DNA of 10,451 nt from Bacteroidota bacterium (GCA_024278565.1 JAJRSY010000076.1:1-10451), one strand, 5' to 3'. Shown: positions 1 to 6,617, counted from the stretch's first letter. The notes: generated from the sequence alone by a model not told the origin. Translations and numbers: made by a program.

Positions 1-708
1 ACTGACCACGTGCACCTCGCCCCGAAAGAAAAAAGAAGTATGCGGATTGATCAGCAACATGGCATTGCCCGATTTGGTTAATTTTCCAGAAATCGCAATT
101 CCGTTTGAGCCTTGGGGTTCGGCAATTTGCTCTTTCTTTTTGATTTCTAGCTCTTGCAGTTCAGGAATTGCCATTCCGATCTCATAAAAAGCCTTTATCT
201 TTTTGGTAGAGATTCGTTCAATATCGCCCCCGATAGAGCCTTCACTAAAGTACATCGGCATCCAAGGTTCAAAATGGGTTAACAACCTTGGTTTTACAGT
301 AGGATGCGTTTCTAAATAATAATTGATTCCGTCTGCAAAGGCGTCACAGAGTTTTTTCAACCAAACCGGACTTTTCTCGTAATTGGCAATCGCCTCTTCT
401 TGGGTCATAAACAATTTCGCCCTTAGATCGCTATAAAGAGCTTTTTCGCCCTCAATCTCTGCCAATCGGCCCGTGGCCCAGATATAGTTCTGTTCCACAC
501 GGTTGAAATCATCTTCACATTGAGCGTACAACAAACCAAAAACAGCATCGGCATCGGTCTTGCCGTAAATATGCGGTACCCCGAAATCATCACGAATTAT
601 GGTGATGTTCGCTGCTTGCGCCTGCCACCGCTCTAAATCGGTTTTGGGTTGAGTTTCGCTTTTGCAAGAAAACAATATGAATACTAATAAAACAGGAGGC
701 ATTTTCAT
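1..708 (-). CDS. Penicillin acylase family lipoprotein, 5' part only (truncated by window edge)
   Basis: This reading frame is open from an ATG at 706-708 to the left edge and gives 236 residues without a stop. The N-terminus has a short hydrophobic segment ending in a lipobox-like ILFSC (Cys15), so an exported, lipid-anchored envelope protein is likely. Residues about 30-50 (TIIRDDFGVPHIYGKTDADA) match the start of the alpha chain of penicillin/AHL acylases. Near residue 200 comes GSNGIAISGKLTKSG followed by NPHTSF, which is the autoproteolysis site and the start of the beta chain. Ser201 would be the N-terminal nucleophile of this Ntn-hydrolase family, and Asn202 is kept. Known members cleave amide bonds of beta-lactams, acyl-homoserine lactones or other N-acyl compounds; the substrate here cannot be read from sequence. 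The rest of the beta chain lies outside the window. A second ATG at 700-702 is an alternative start; no clear ribosome binding site separates them. Confidence 0.88.
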   Translation of the reverse strand, partial: MKMPPVLLVFILFSCKSETQPKTDLERWQAQAANITIIRDDFGVPHIYGKTDADAVFGLLYAQCEDDFNRVEQNYIWATGRLAEIEGEKALYSDLRAKLFMTQEEAIANYEKSPVWLKKLCDAFADGINYYLETHPTVKPRLLTHFEPWMPMYFSEGSIGGDIERISTKKIKAFYEIGMAIPELQELEIKKKEQIAEPQGSNGIAISGKLTKSGNAMLLINPHTSFFFRGEVHVVS

Positions 709-826
709 TAGAAAAATGATATAGGGTTTCTGCTGTTAAATTACACGACTAGCATCTGAAATACTAATTTTTCAATAAAAAACAAGTGCTTGGGAATTCG
801 ATACTAAAACGATAGTTTTTTTAAAG

Positions 827-834
827 TACCTTGC
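827..834 (+). promoter_or_regulatory. Possible -7 element for the ABC exporter gene
   Basis: TACCTTGCA stands 47 bases before the exporter ATG, in the divergent spacer. It resembles the Bacteroidota -7 box TAnnTTTG with one T missing from the TTT run. No TTG -33 element is visible at the usual distance. The call is tentative and based on motif likeness alone. Confidence 0.28.
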
Positions 835-880
835 ACCATTGAGAATGAACTCATCTTGATTTCAAAAAAACATAAAATAA

Positions 881-2617
881 ATGGCCGATAAAAAAGTCAG
901 TATGCTTACCGCATTCAAAACCATTATTTGGCCCAGGCGCAAGCTTGTTTTTATTGGATTGTTCTTGATTGTTATCAGCAAGGCCGCCAGTTTTGTAGCC
1001 CCGTTATCGCTGAAATACCTGATGGACGATATCATACCCAATAAGGATATCGCTTTTCTAAAACTACTGGTCGGTGCAGTTGCCCTTGCCATATTAGTGC
1101 AATCAATCACTTCTTTTTTACTGACCAAAATACTTAGCGTTCAAGCACAGTTTTTGATTTCAGAACTGCGGGCACAGGTTCAAAAGAAGGTGCTGTCATT
1201 ACCAATCAGCTTTTTCGACAACACCAAATCGGGGGCTTTGGTCTCACGTATCATGACCGATGTTGAAGGCGTTCGCAATCTGATTGGCACAGGTTTGGTG
1301 CAATTGGTAGGCGGTACGATTACTGCCATAGTCTCTTTAGTTCTGCTTTTGAACATTAGCTGGAGCATGACACTTTTCACCTTGGCACCCTTGGCGATAT
1401 TTGCGTTTATTGCACTAAAAGCATTTAAAATAATTCGTCCCATATTTCGAAACCGAGGAAAAATCAATGCAGAGGTTACAGGAAGATTGACCGAAACCTT
1501 GGGCGGCGTACGTGTCATAAAAGGTTTTAATGCTGAGGAACAAGAAAACAAGGTTTTTGAAAAAGGGGTGGACAAGCTGTTTCAAAATGTAAAAAAGAGT
1601 TTGACGGCTACGGCTTTTATGACCAGTTCCTCTACTTTTTTATTGGGTATTGCCACTACGGGAGTTATGGGAATTGGTGGCTATAAAATAATGCTAGATG
1701 AAATCACCATAGGAGAATTTCTCACCTTCACCTTTTTATTGGGCTTGATGATTGCCCCCATCGTACAAATGAGCAATATTGGCAGTCAACTCACAGAAGC
1801 CTTGGCTGGGTTGGACCGTACCGAAGAACTGATGAACATGACCCCAGAATCTGATGAAGAAAACAGAACCACCTTTCTTACGGATATAAAAGGAGACATT
1901 GTTTTTAAGGATGTTTCTTTTGCCTATGAAGATGACAAAGAGGTGTTGCACAATATCGACTTTGAGGTGAAATCAGGTTCTGTAGTCGCCTTAGTGGGAA
2001 GCTCTGGTTCAGGAAAATCGACCATTGCAGGTTTGGCGGCCACTTTTTTAAATCCGCAATCGGGTATCATTACCATTGATGGTAAAGATGTATCAAAAAT
2101 CAACCTCAACAGTTATCGCAAACATTTGGGCGTGGTTTTACAAGATGAGTTTCTTTTTGAGGGCAGCATTCGTGAAAACATACTTTTCCCCAGACCCAAT
2201 GCTTCCGAAGAAGAATTGCAAGCAGCTGTAAAAGCCGCTTACGTAAATGAATTTACAGACCGCTTCGATGAGGGATTGGACACCCTGATTGGCGAGCGGG
2301 GCGTAAAACTCTCTGGCGGGCAACGTCAGCGTATTGCGATTGCAAGAGCCATTTTGGCGGATCCCAAAATACTGATCTTAGACGAGGCCACCTCTAACCT
2401 AGATACCGAAAGTGAGGCCTTGATCCAAAAGAGTTTGGCAACCCTTACCGAAGGAAGAACCACTTTTGTCATCGCCCATCGCTTGAGTACCATTCGAAAG
2501 GCCGACCAGATCTTGGTCATTGAAAACGGGCGAATCGCCGAAGAGGGCACACATGATGAACTGATTGCCAAAGAGGGGCGGTATTATAATTTATTCACCT
2601 ATCAAGCGAGAATTTAA
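881..2617 (+). CDS. ABC exporter half-transporter, fused membrane and ATPase domains
   Basis: This 578-residue protein has the full MsbA/BmrA-type half-transporter layout: a type-1 exporter membrane domain (about residues 20-305, six hydrophobic segments near 22-45, 58-82, 135-157, 158-180, 248-270 and 275-297) followed by one nucleotide-binding domain (about 338-575). The ATPase motifs are all intact: A-loop Tyr349, Walker A GSSGSGKST at 373-381, Q-loop Gln421, signature LSGGQ at 477-481, Walker B ILILDE with catalytic Glu502, D-loop SNLD at 505-508 and switch His533. With both catalytic faces complete, a homodimer is the simple expectation. It should sit in the inner membrane and export a lipid, drug or peptide; the substrate is not predictable. 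It is the only plus-strand gene here, divergent from the acylase and convergent with the ferredoxin, so it is probably transcribed alone. Confidence 0.96.
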   Translation: MADKKVSMLTAFKTIIWPRRKLVFIGLFLIVISKAASFVAPLSLKYLMDDIIPNKDIAFLKLLVGAVALAILVQSITSFLLTKILSVQAQFLISELRAQVQKKVLSLPISFFDNTKSGALVSRIMTDVEGVRNLIGTGLVQLVGGTITAIVSLVLLLNISWSMTLFTLAPLAIFAFIALKAFKIIRPIFRNRGKINAEVTGRLTETLGGVRVIKGFNAEEQENKVFEKGVDKLFQNVKKSLTATAFMTSSSTFLLGIATTGVMGIGGYKIMLDEITIGEFLTFTFLLGLMIAPIVQMSNIGSQLTEALAGLDRTEELMNMTPESDEENRTTFLTDIKGDIVFKDVSFAYEDDKEVLHNIDFEVKSGSVVALVGSSGSGKSTIAGLAATFLNPQSGIITIDGKDVSKINLNSYRKHLGVVLQDEFLFEGSIRENILFPRPNASEEELQAAVKAAYVNEFTDRFDEGLDTLIGERGVKLSGGQRQRIAIARAILADPKILILDEATSNLDTESEALIQKSLATLTEGRTTFVIAHRLSTIRKADQILVIENGRIAEEGTHDELIAKEGRYYNLFTYQARI

Positions 2618-2626
2618 GATGGAATA

Positions 2627-2747
2627 CGTCTTCGCGAGCACAGCGAAGCGATCTGTTACTCTTTAGTACTTAATTGAACAGTTTGCTTCGTCGATTTTCC
2701 TAGGTTTCGATTTTATCGAAACCTAGGAAAATCTCCTCGCAAAGACG
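2627..2747. repeat. Nested palindromic repeat (REP/MITE-like) between convergent genes
   Basis: Three inverted repeats are nested. The outer ends are CGTCTTCGCGAG (2627-2638) and CTCGCAAAGACG (2736-2747), matching at 11 of 12 positions. Inside, CGAAGCGATCTGTT pairs imperfectly with AACAGTTTGCTTCG (ending about 2690). The innermost part is a perfect 19-bp arm, GATTTTCCTAGGTTTCGAT (2693-2711), with a 3-base TTT loop and its exact complement at 2715-2733. It fills nearly the whole spacer between the exporter stop and the ferredoxin stop. Ends of the type GTCTTTGCGAGG...GAAGC are, from general knowledge, common in dispersed Bacteroidota intergenic repeats. Copy number cannot be checked here. It may also slow or end transcription from both sides. 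Confidence 0.75.
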
Positions 2748-2753
2748 GTGAAT

Positions 2754-3083
2754 TTAACTCTCCGGTGCCAACTCTACCTCCAGCCCATCTAAATCTTCGG
2801 TCATTCTGATTTGACAGCCCAAGCGGCTATTATCCTCCACATAAAATGCTTCCGCCAACATCGCATCTTCCTCATCTGATTTTTCTGGAAGTTCGTGTTC
2901 TGACTTTACGTAGCATTGACACGAAGCACACATCGCCATGCCACCGCAGAGCCCTATAGTACCTTCTGGGACCAGTTCATAAGAACGAACCACTTCCATC
3001 AGGTTCATGTTCATATCGATCGGGGCATCTACTTCATGGGTTACACCATCTCTATCGGTGATTTTTATTTTGATATCTTTCAA
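2754..3083 (-). CDS. [2Fe-2S] ferredoxin
   Basis: This 109-residue acidic protein is a soluble plant/adrenodoxin-fold ferredoxin. The cluster ligands are visible as Cys46-x5-Cys52-x2-Cys55 (in GLCGGMAMCASCQCYV) and the distal Cys90 (SRLGCQIRM); Cys57 is an extra cysteine beside the ligand loop. The RLGCQ region and the length of about 105-110 residues fit the adrenodoxin-type group. It should carry single electrons in the cytoplasm. The start codon is TTG (3081-3083): an in-frame TAA lies directly upstream, and the next in-frame ATG would remove the first 22 residues of the fold. The ferredoxin-NADP+ reductase gene lies upstream on the same strand, separated by a dead gene, and is its probable partner. 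No clear promoter was found in the 62 bases upstream, so it may depend on read-through. Confidence 0.93.
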   Translation of the reverse strand: MKDIKIKITDRDGVTHEVDAPIDMNMNLMEVVRSYELVPEGTIGLCGGMAMCASCQCYVKSEHELPEKSDEEDAMLAEAFYVEDNSRLGCQIRMTEDLDGLEVELAPES

Positions 3084-3145
3084 TTAGGAATTGGATTTAA
3101 TAGGAGTTGGGAGTTAGTAAATTAAAGTAAAATTGTATAGTAATT

Positions 3146-3493
3146 TTATTTCATCGATTTTATCAATCCATATAACATTTTTGAAATTTCATTGGCCCTT
3201 TCAATCAAGGAATTGGTGATTTTTATATCCAAAAAACTTAATCGCTCCGATAAATAGAGCATTGACCTCACTTCACTGTTAGAGGCTAAGGCGAAATACA
3301 AAAATCAAATGAAATCTGCATTCGATCTTCTTTCAAAACCCTCTGCTATGTTATTTGATATAGATACAGATACTCTTGTAATTTGGTCTCTGAAATCAAA
3401 ATCTCTACTATCAGAAAAATTTTCGTAAATAAGTACTGACAAATCCTGTGCCTTTTGTCAAACTATCACATCCTCGAATTTTTTTATTGCCAA
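3146..3493 (-). pseudogene. Four-helix-bundle protein (S23/IVP family) with two in-frame TGA codons
   Basis: Reading the minus strand from a TTG at 3491-3493 to TAA at 3146-3148 gives 115 codons in one unbroken frame apart from two TGA codons, at codon 12 (3458-3460) and codon 63 (3305-3307). The translation has the family hallmarks: FEDVIV*QKAQDL near the start (normally VWQKA, so the stop replaces Trp, TGG to TGA), SISNNIAEGFERRS (normally SIPSNIAEGF.RRS), ADFI*FL (normally FIRFL, consistent with CGA to TGA), and a final helix ending SKMLYGLIKSMK. Length matches the usual 110-120 residues. This is the family of the 23S rRNA intervening-sequence protein and the DGR-associated Avd-like proteins; free-standing copies are common in Bacteroidota and of unclear role. 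No frameshift is present, so decay looks recent. The ATG may also have changed to TTG. Confidence 0.85.
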
Positions 3494-3568
3494 TTTATTT
3501 AGTATCTATAAATAATCCACTAGTTCCAAACCTCTAAACAAACCTAACCACTAACAACCTAATTCCTC

Positions 3569-4630
3569 TCATTCAATCGCCTTAACAACCGCCTTCGGAG
3601 CCTCCTTTTTACTCCCATCAAAACCATTGATTCCTCCCACGGTCGTGTATTTCAAGACATATTTTTTGCCTGGATTAATACGTTGGTAAGCACTCTGGCA
3701 CATTAGAGTTGCCTCATGGAAACCGCAGAGAATCAACTTTAATTTACCAGGGTAGGTGTTTACATCGCCAATGGCATAAATACCGGGAATATTGGTCTGG
3801 TAATCAAGGGTATTGTCAACCTTTATTGCATTTTTTTCTATTTCCAGTCCCCAATTGGCTATGGGCCCCAATTTTGGGGAGAGTCCGAACAGGGGAATGA
3901 AGTTATCGACCGCTACTTCAATTTTCCCATTATCACTTTTGACTTTTTTAATCAAAACCACCTCTAGTTTATCAGTACCTTTCAAACCTACGACTTCAGC
4001 AGGAGTTATCAGTTTAATCTTTCCTCGGTTTTTGAGCTCCTGTACTTTCTCAACAGAATCCAACGCGCCCCTAAACTCATTACGTCGGTGTACCAAAGTA
4101 ACTTCAGAGGCGATGTCTGCCAGAAAAATACTCCAATCCAAAGCAGAGTCACCACCACCAGCTATCAATACTTTTTTATTTCGATAGACTTCGGGCTCTT
4201 TGATAAAATAGTTGACGCCTTTATCTTCAAAGTCCGTTATATTGTCCAATAAGGGTTTTCGGGGCTCAAAACTGCCCAACCCACCAGCAATAGCTACTAT
4301 TGGCGCATGGTGTTCGGTTCCCTTGTTAGTGGTGACAACAAAGCTTCCATCATCTAATTTTTCGATGGTTTCAGCACGTTCACCCAAAGTGAAACCGGGT
4401 TGAAAGGGTTTTATCTGTTCCATCAGGTTATCCACCAAATCACCCGCCAGCACTTCTGGAAAACCAGGAATGTCATAAATTGGTTTCTTAGGATAAATCT
4501 CTGAACATTGCCCACCTGCTTGAGGTAACGCATCGATTAAATGGCATTTAAGCTTCAACAAGCCTGCCTCAAAAACAGCAAAAAGACCCGTAGGTCCAGC
4601 GCCGATAATCAAAATATCTGTTTTAATCAT
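3569..4630 (-). CDS. Ferredoxin-NADP+ reductase, thioredoxin-reductase-like type
   Basis: This 353-residue flavoprotein has two dinucleotide-binding folds: FAD-binding GAGPTG at residues 10-15 with an acidic residue ending the second strand (LIDALPQAGGQ), and NADP-binding GGGDSAL at 158-164 followed by HRR at 181-183 and Arg187, which favours NADPH over NADH. The FAD-closing motif YAIGD is at 285-289. The CxxC redox disulfide of true thioredoxin reductase is absent, and a C-terminal extension of about 35 residues (KYTTVGGINGF region) is present. Both features mark the YumC/Chlorobaculum-type ferredoxin-NADP+ reductases, where the extension covers the flavin. It should act as a cytoplasmic dimer passing electrons between NADPH and ferredoxin. 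It follows the NifU-domain gene after 74 bases and precedes the ferredoxin gene, its likely partner. A -7 box close to its ATG suggests an extra internal promoter. Confidence 0.92.
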   Translation of the reverse strand: MIKTDILIIGAGPTGLFAVFEAGLLKLKCHLIDALPQAGGQCSEIYPKKPIYDIPGFPEVLAGDLVDNLMEQIKPFQPGFTLGERAETIEKLDDGSFVVTTNKGTEHHAPIVAIAGGLGSFEPRKPLLDNITDFEDKGVNYFIKEPEVYRNKKVLIAGGGDSALDWSIFLADIASEVTLVHRRNEFRGALDSVEKVQELKNRGKIKLITPAEVVGLKGTDKLEVVLIKKVKSDNGKIEVAVDNFIPLFGLSPKLGPIANWGLEIEKNAIKVDNTLDYQTNIPGIYAIGDVNTYPGKLKLILCGFHEATLMCQSAYQRINPGKKYVLKYTTVGGINGFDGSKKEAPKAVVKAIE

Positions 4631-4638
4631 TAAGGTAT

Positions 4639-4646
4639 CAAATTTA
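4639..4646 (-). promoter_or_regulatory. Candidate -7 box TAAATTTG upstream of the reductase gene
   Basis: On the minus strand TAAATTTG matches TAnnTTTG exactly and ends 8 bases before the reductase ATG, which would give an almost leaderless transcript. No TTG -33 element is seen at the normal distance. It would allow the reductase to be expressed apart from mrp. Confidence 0.35.
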
Positions 4647-4704
4647 ACAGCACAGCGAAACTACTAGTGTAACCACTGCTATAATATGACATTTGTCAGT
4701 TACA

Positions 4705-4956
4705 TTATTTAATATTAACCACTTTCTCAATTTGAGGTGCGTGTTTTTTAATAGTCATCTCTACCCCGCTTTTCAATGTCATTTGGTTAACCGTACAACC
4801 CACGCAGGCACCTTCAAGCCTAACTGTTACGGTAGTTTCATTGTCACCAATCGATATCAAGCTTATATCACCCCCATCGCTTTGTAAAAATGGACGAATT
4901 TCCTCCAATGCCTTTTCCACATTTATTTTCAATTCTTCAGATGTCATTGTTATCAT
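4705..4956 (-). CDS. NifU-domain (Nfu-type) Fe-S scaffold or carrier protein
   Basis: This 83-residue protein consists of the NifU C-terminal domain alone. The diagnostic stretch GACVGCTVNQMTLKSGVE holds the Cys51-x2-Cys54 pair, which in this family binds a bridging [4Fe-4S] cluster between two monomers. The upstream SDGGDISLISI strand is also typical. There is no A-type or IscU-like extra domain, unlike E. coli NfuA or full NifU. It should take a cluster from the main assembly machinery and hand it to target proteins in the cytoplasm. The ATG at 4954-4956 lies 2 bases after the mrp stop, so the two are surely cotranscribed and probably translationally coupled; a second ATG at 4945-4947 (Met4) is an alternative start. 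Its cluster-binding cysteines may matter more than usual because the adjacent Mrp lacks its own CxxC. Confidence 0.93.
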   Translation of the reverse strand: MITMTSEELKINVEKALEEIRPFLQSDGGDISLISIGDNETTVTVRLEGACVGCTVNQMTLKSGVEMTIKKHAPQIEKVVNIK

Positions 4957-4958
4957 AA

Positions 4959-6098
4959 CTAGTTCTTTTTAACACTTGAACAACCAGCCATTGTTGTTAT
5001 TTTTATAGCCTCGGTCGGAGGCAGGCTTTTATTTCTTTTTACTACCTGTTGCACCACATTCTTGGTAAGCTCTTCAAAATCAACTTCTGTTGCGGTTGCT
5101 GTTTGTAAAGCTGCTGGGCGGCCTACATCACCAGCTTCACGTATGCTTTGCACCAAAGGAATCTGACCCAAAAAAGGAACGTTCAAATCTTCAGCTAAAT
5201 GTTTTGCCCCTTCCTTACCAAAGATATAATATTTGTTGTTAGGCAGCTCTTCAGGTGTAAAATACGCCATATTCTCAACAATTCCCAGAACGGGCACGTT
5301 AATTGATTCTTGCTGGAACATAGCAACCCCTTTTTTAGCATCAGCCAAAGCAACTTCTTGGGGAGTACTTACGATTACAGCACCTGTTACAGGCATGGCC
5401 TGCATGATACTCAAGTGAATATCACCCGTGCCGGGGGGTAGATCCACGAGCATAAAATCAAGTTCGCCCCATTGGGCATCGAAAATCATTTGGTTCAATG
5501 CTTTCGCAGCCATCGGTCCTCGCCAAATTACCGCCTGATCTGATTTTGTGAAAAAACCGATAGAAAGTAACTTCACCCCATAACTCTCTACAGGTTTCAT
5601 TTTAGATCTTCCGTCAACATTGATCGACAAGGGCCTTTCATGAACAACATCGAACATAATGGGCATTGATGGGCCGTAGATATCAGCATCTAATAAACCT
5701 ACTTTGAATCCCATTTTGGCCAAAGTAACTGCTAAATTTGCGGTTATGGTTGATTTGCCGACACCTCCTTTTCCTGAAGCTACGGCAATGATGTTTTTTA
5801 TTCCGGGAATAGGTTTCCCTTTAATTTCATTTGTTTTCGGCTTGGCAGCGGCATCAACTTTTATATTGATTTTTATTTTCGCCTTTTCATAGACCTCTTT
5901 ATGAATGACCTTCAAGATCTCAACCTCAGTTTTTTTACGGGCCTGTAAACTTGGATTGCTTATCGTAATATCGATTTCAACTTCATCACCAAAAACCTGA
6001 ATGTTCTTTACCGCCCCACTTTCGACCATATTTTGACCTTCACCGGGTACTGTAATATGCTCTAGGGCTTTTAAAATATCTTGCTTGTTCAGTGTCAT
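4959..6098 (-). CDS. mrp: Mrp/ApbC-family P-loop ATPase, Fe-S cluster carrier
   Basis: This 379-residue protein has an N-terminal MIP18/DUF59 domain (about residues 5-80, with HITVPGEGQNMVESGAVKNI) and a MinD/ParA-like ATPase domain (from about 100). The deviant Walker A is GKGGVGKST at 109-117, switch I is DADIYGPSMP near 138-147, and Walker B is LVDLPPGTGD at 217-226. This order is diagnostic of Mrp/ApbC/Nbp35 proteins, which carry [4Fe-4S] clusters to apo-enzymes. The CxxC that normally follows the ENM motif (276-278) is absent: the segment reads ENMAYFTPEELPNNKYYIFG. The only cysteine in the protein is Cys373 in the tail (MAGCSSVKKN). It opens the Fe-S/redox cluster, and its stop lies 2 bases before the NifU-domain gene. 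A promoter and a structured leader are predicted upstream. Confidence 0.94.
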   Translation of the reverse strand: MTLNKQDILKALEHITVPGEGQNMVESGAVKNIQVFGDEVEIDITISNPSLQARKKTEVEILKVIHKEVYEKAKIKINIKVDAAAKPKTNEIKGKPIPGIKNIIAVASGKGGVGKSTITANLAVTLAKMGFKVGLLDADIYGPSMPIMFDVVHERPLSINVDGRSKMKPVESYGVKLLSIGFFTKSDQAVIWRGPMAAKALNQMIFDAQWGELDFMLVDLPPGTGDIHLSIMQAMPVTGAVIVSTPQEVALADAKKGVAMFQQESINVPVLGIVENMAYFTPEELPNNKYYIFGKEGAKHLAEDLNVPFLGQIPLVQSIREAGDVGRPAALQTATATEVDFEELTKNVVQQVVKRNKSLPPTEAIKITTMAGCSSVKKN

Positions 6099-6119
6099 TC
6101 GCTTAGCTTCTTTGCGTTA

Positions 6120-6245
6120 TACTCCTTCCACCTTAAAACTCGAAATTTCCGCCTGCCTCGCCGGCAGGCAGGCTTGCTCTTTTTCCGCCGATCGGCGGAA
6201 AAAGAGACTGCCCGTATTCTTCCGAATTTTAAAGTGGAAGGAGTA
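6120..6245. repeat. Nested inverted-repeat element in the predicted mrp 5' leader
   Basis: The outer arms TACTCCTTCCACCTTAAAA (6120-6138) and its near complement (6227-6245) match at 18 of 19 positions; pairing extends to 26 bp (6120-6145 with 6220-6245) with three mismatches. Inside lie a GC-rich hairpin, GCCTGCCT (6151-6158) with AGGCAGGC (6166-6173), and a perfect 30-bp palindrome without loop (6177-6206, half-site CTCTTTTTCCGCCGA). The element starts 22 bases upstream of the mrp ATG. All three outer mismatches would be G-U pairs in minus-strand RNA. It could be a REP/MITE insertion, a cis-regulatory RNA structure, or both. Confidence 0.78.
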
Positions 6246-6260
6246 ACTCGTTCTAAACAA

Positions 6261-6268
6261 CAAATATA
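6261..6268 (-). promoter_or_regulatory. Candidate mrp promoter -7 box TATATTTG
   Basis: The minus strand reads GTATATTTGTTG; TATATTTG matches the Bacteroidota -7 consensus TAnnTTTG exactly. Initiation about 7 bases downstream (near 6254) would give a leader of roughly 155 bases containing the whole inverted-repeat element. The upstream -33 signal is not convincing. Confidence 0.4.
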
Positions 6269-6300
6269 CGCCATAGGGTCGAAATGTAACAGGGTTCTAA

Positions 6301-6539
6301 GAGACTGTTTGAAATATCTCGATTATTTTTCCTGTACCCTCTTTTTTGCGAAGCCAACGCTTCATCTGGCTACTTATCAAAGGCCAAATCGTTGGCCTTT
6401 TCATTCAGCTCTGTTAAAATTTTGAACCGTAGCGATACTATGCTTCAAAATTTTTCCTCGTTCTGCATCCCTGCTGCCAGCCAGGAAAGATAGGGTATAA
6501 CTCCCGAAGTCTCCTAACGACATATTTCAAAACATTCTC
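6301..6539. mobile_element. MITE-like element or IS remnant with imperfect terminal inverted repeats
   Basis: The left end GAGACTGTTTGAAATAT (6301-6317) and the right end ATATTTCAAAACATTCTC (6522-6539) are inverted copies with one mismatch and one single-base gap; weaker likeness runs a few bases further in on both sides. Within the 239 bases are further stems: GAAGC-caac-GCTTC (6350-6363), AAAGGCCAA-atcg-TTGGCCTTT (6379-6400) and AAAATTTTGAA with TTCAAAATTTT (6416-6426 and 6444-6454). No open reading frame of meaningful length is present, and no clear target-site duplication flanks it. A non-autonomous transposable element fits best; a structured RNA is an alternative. Confidence 0.5.
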
Positions 6540-6617
6540 AAATTGAAAAGAGTTATGGAGTGAGAAGGTGGTTATTTCCACTTAACCTACAGGTGAGAAA
6601 TAGTTCTTGAAAGGCAC

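Noticed and set aside
2693..2733. The 19-bp palindrome as a classical intrinsic terminator
   Set aside because: Neither strand has a U-run directly after the stem, and the palindrome is part of a larger nested repeat.
2916..3125. Plus-strand frame opposite the ferredoxin gene
   Set aside because: It is an antisense shadow of the cysteine-motif-bearing ferredoxin and has no recognisable feature.
3146..3493. TGA read as a sense codon (recoding) in the four-helix-bundle frame
   Set aside because: trmB, the exporter gene and the kinase gene in this window all use TGA as their stop, and no recoding structure or selenocysteine context is visible.
6081..6425. Plus-strand frame of 114 codons across the mrp leader
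   Set aside because: It is translated from the inverted-repeat element (the RLPRRQAG part comes from the GC hairpin) and the TIR element, overlaps the mrp start in antisense, and shows no domain.
6301..6539. Short minus-strand peptide containing LTELNEKANDLAFDK as a transposase C-terminus
   Set aside because: The frame is only about 20 codons between stops and I cannot link it to a known transposase; it overlaps the hairpin at 6379-6400.
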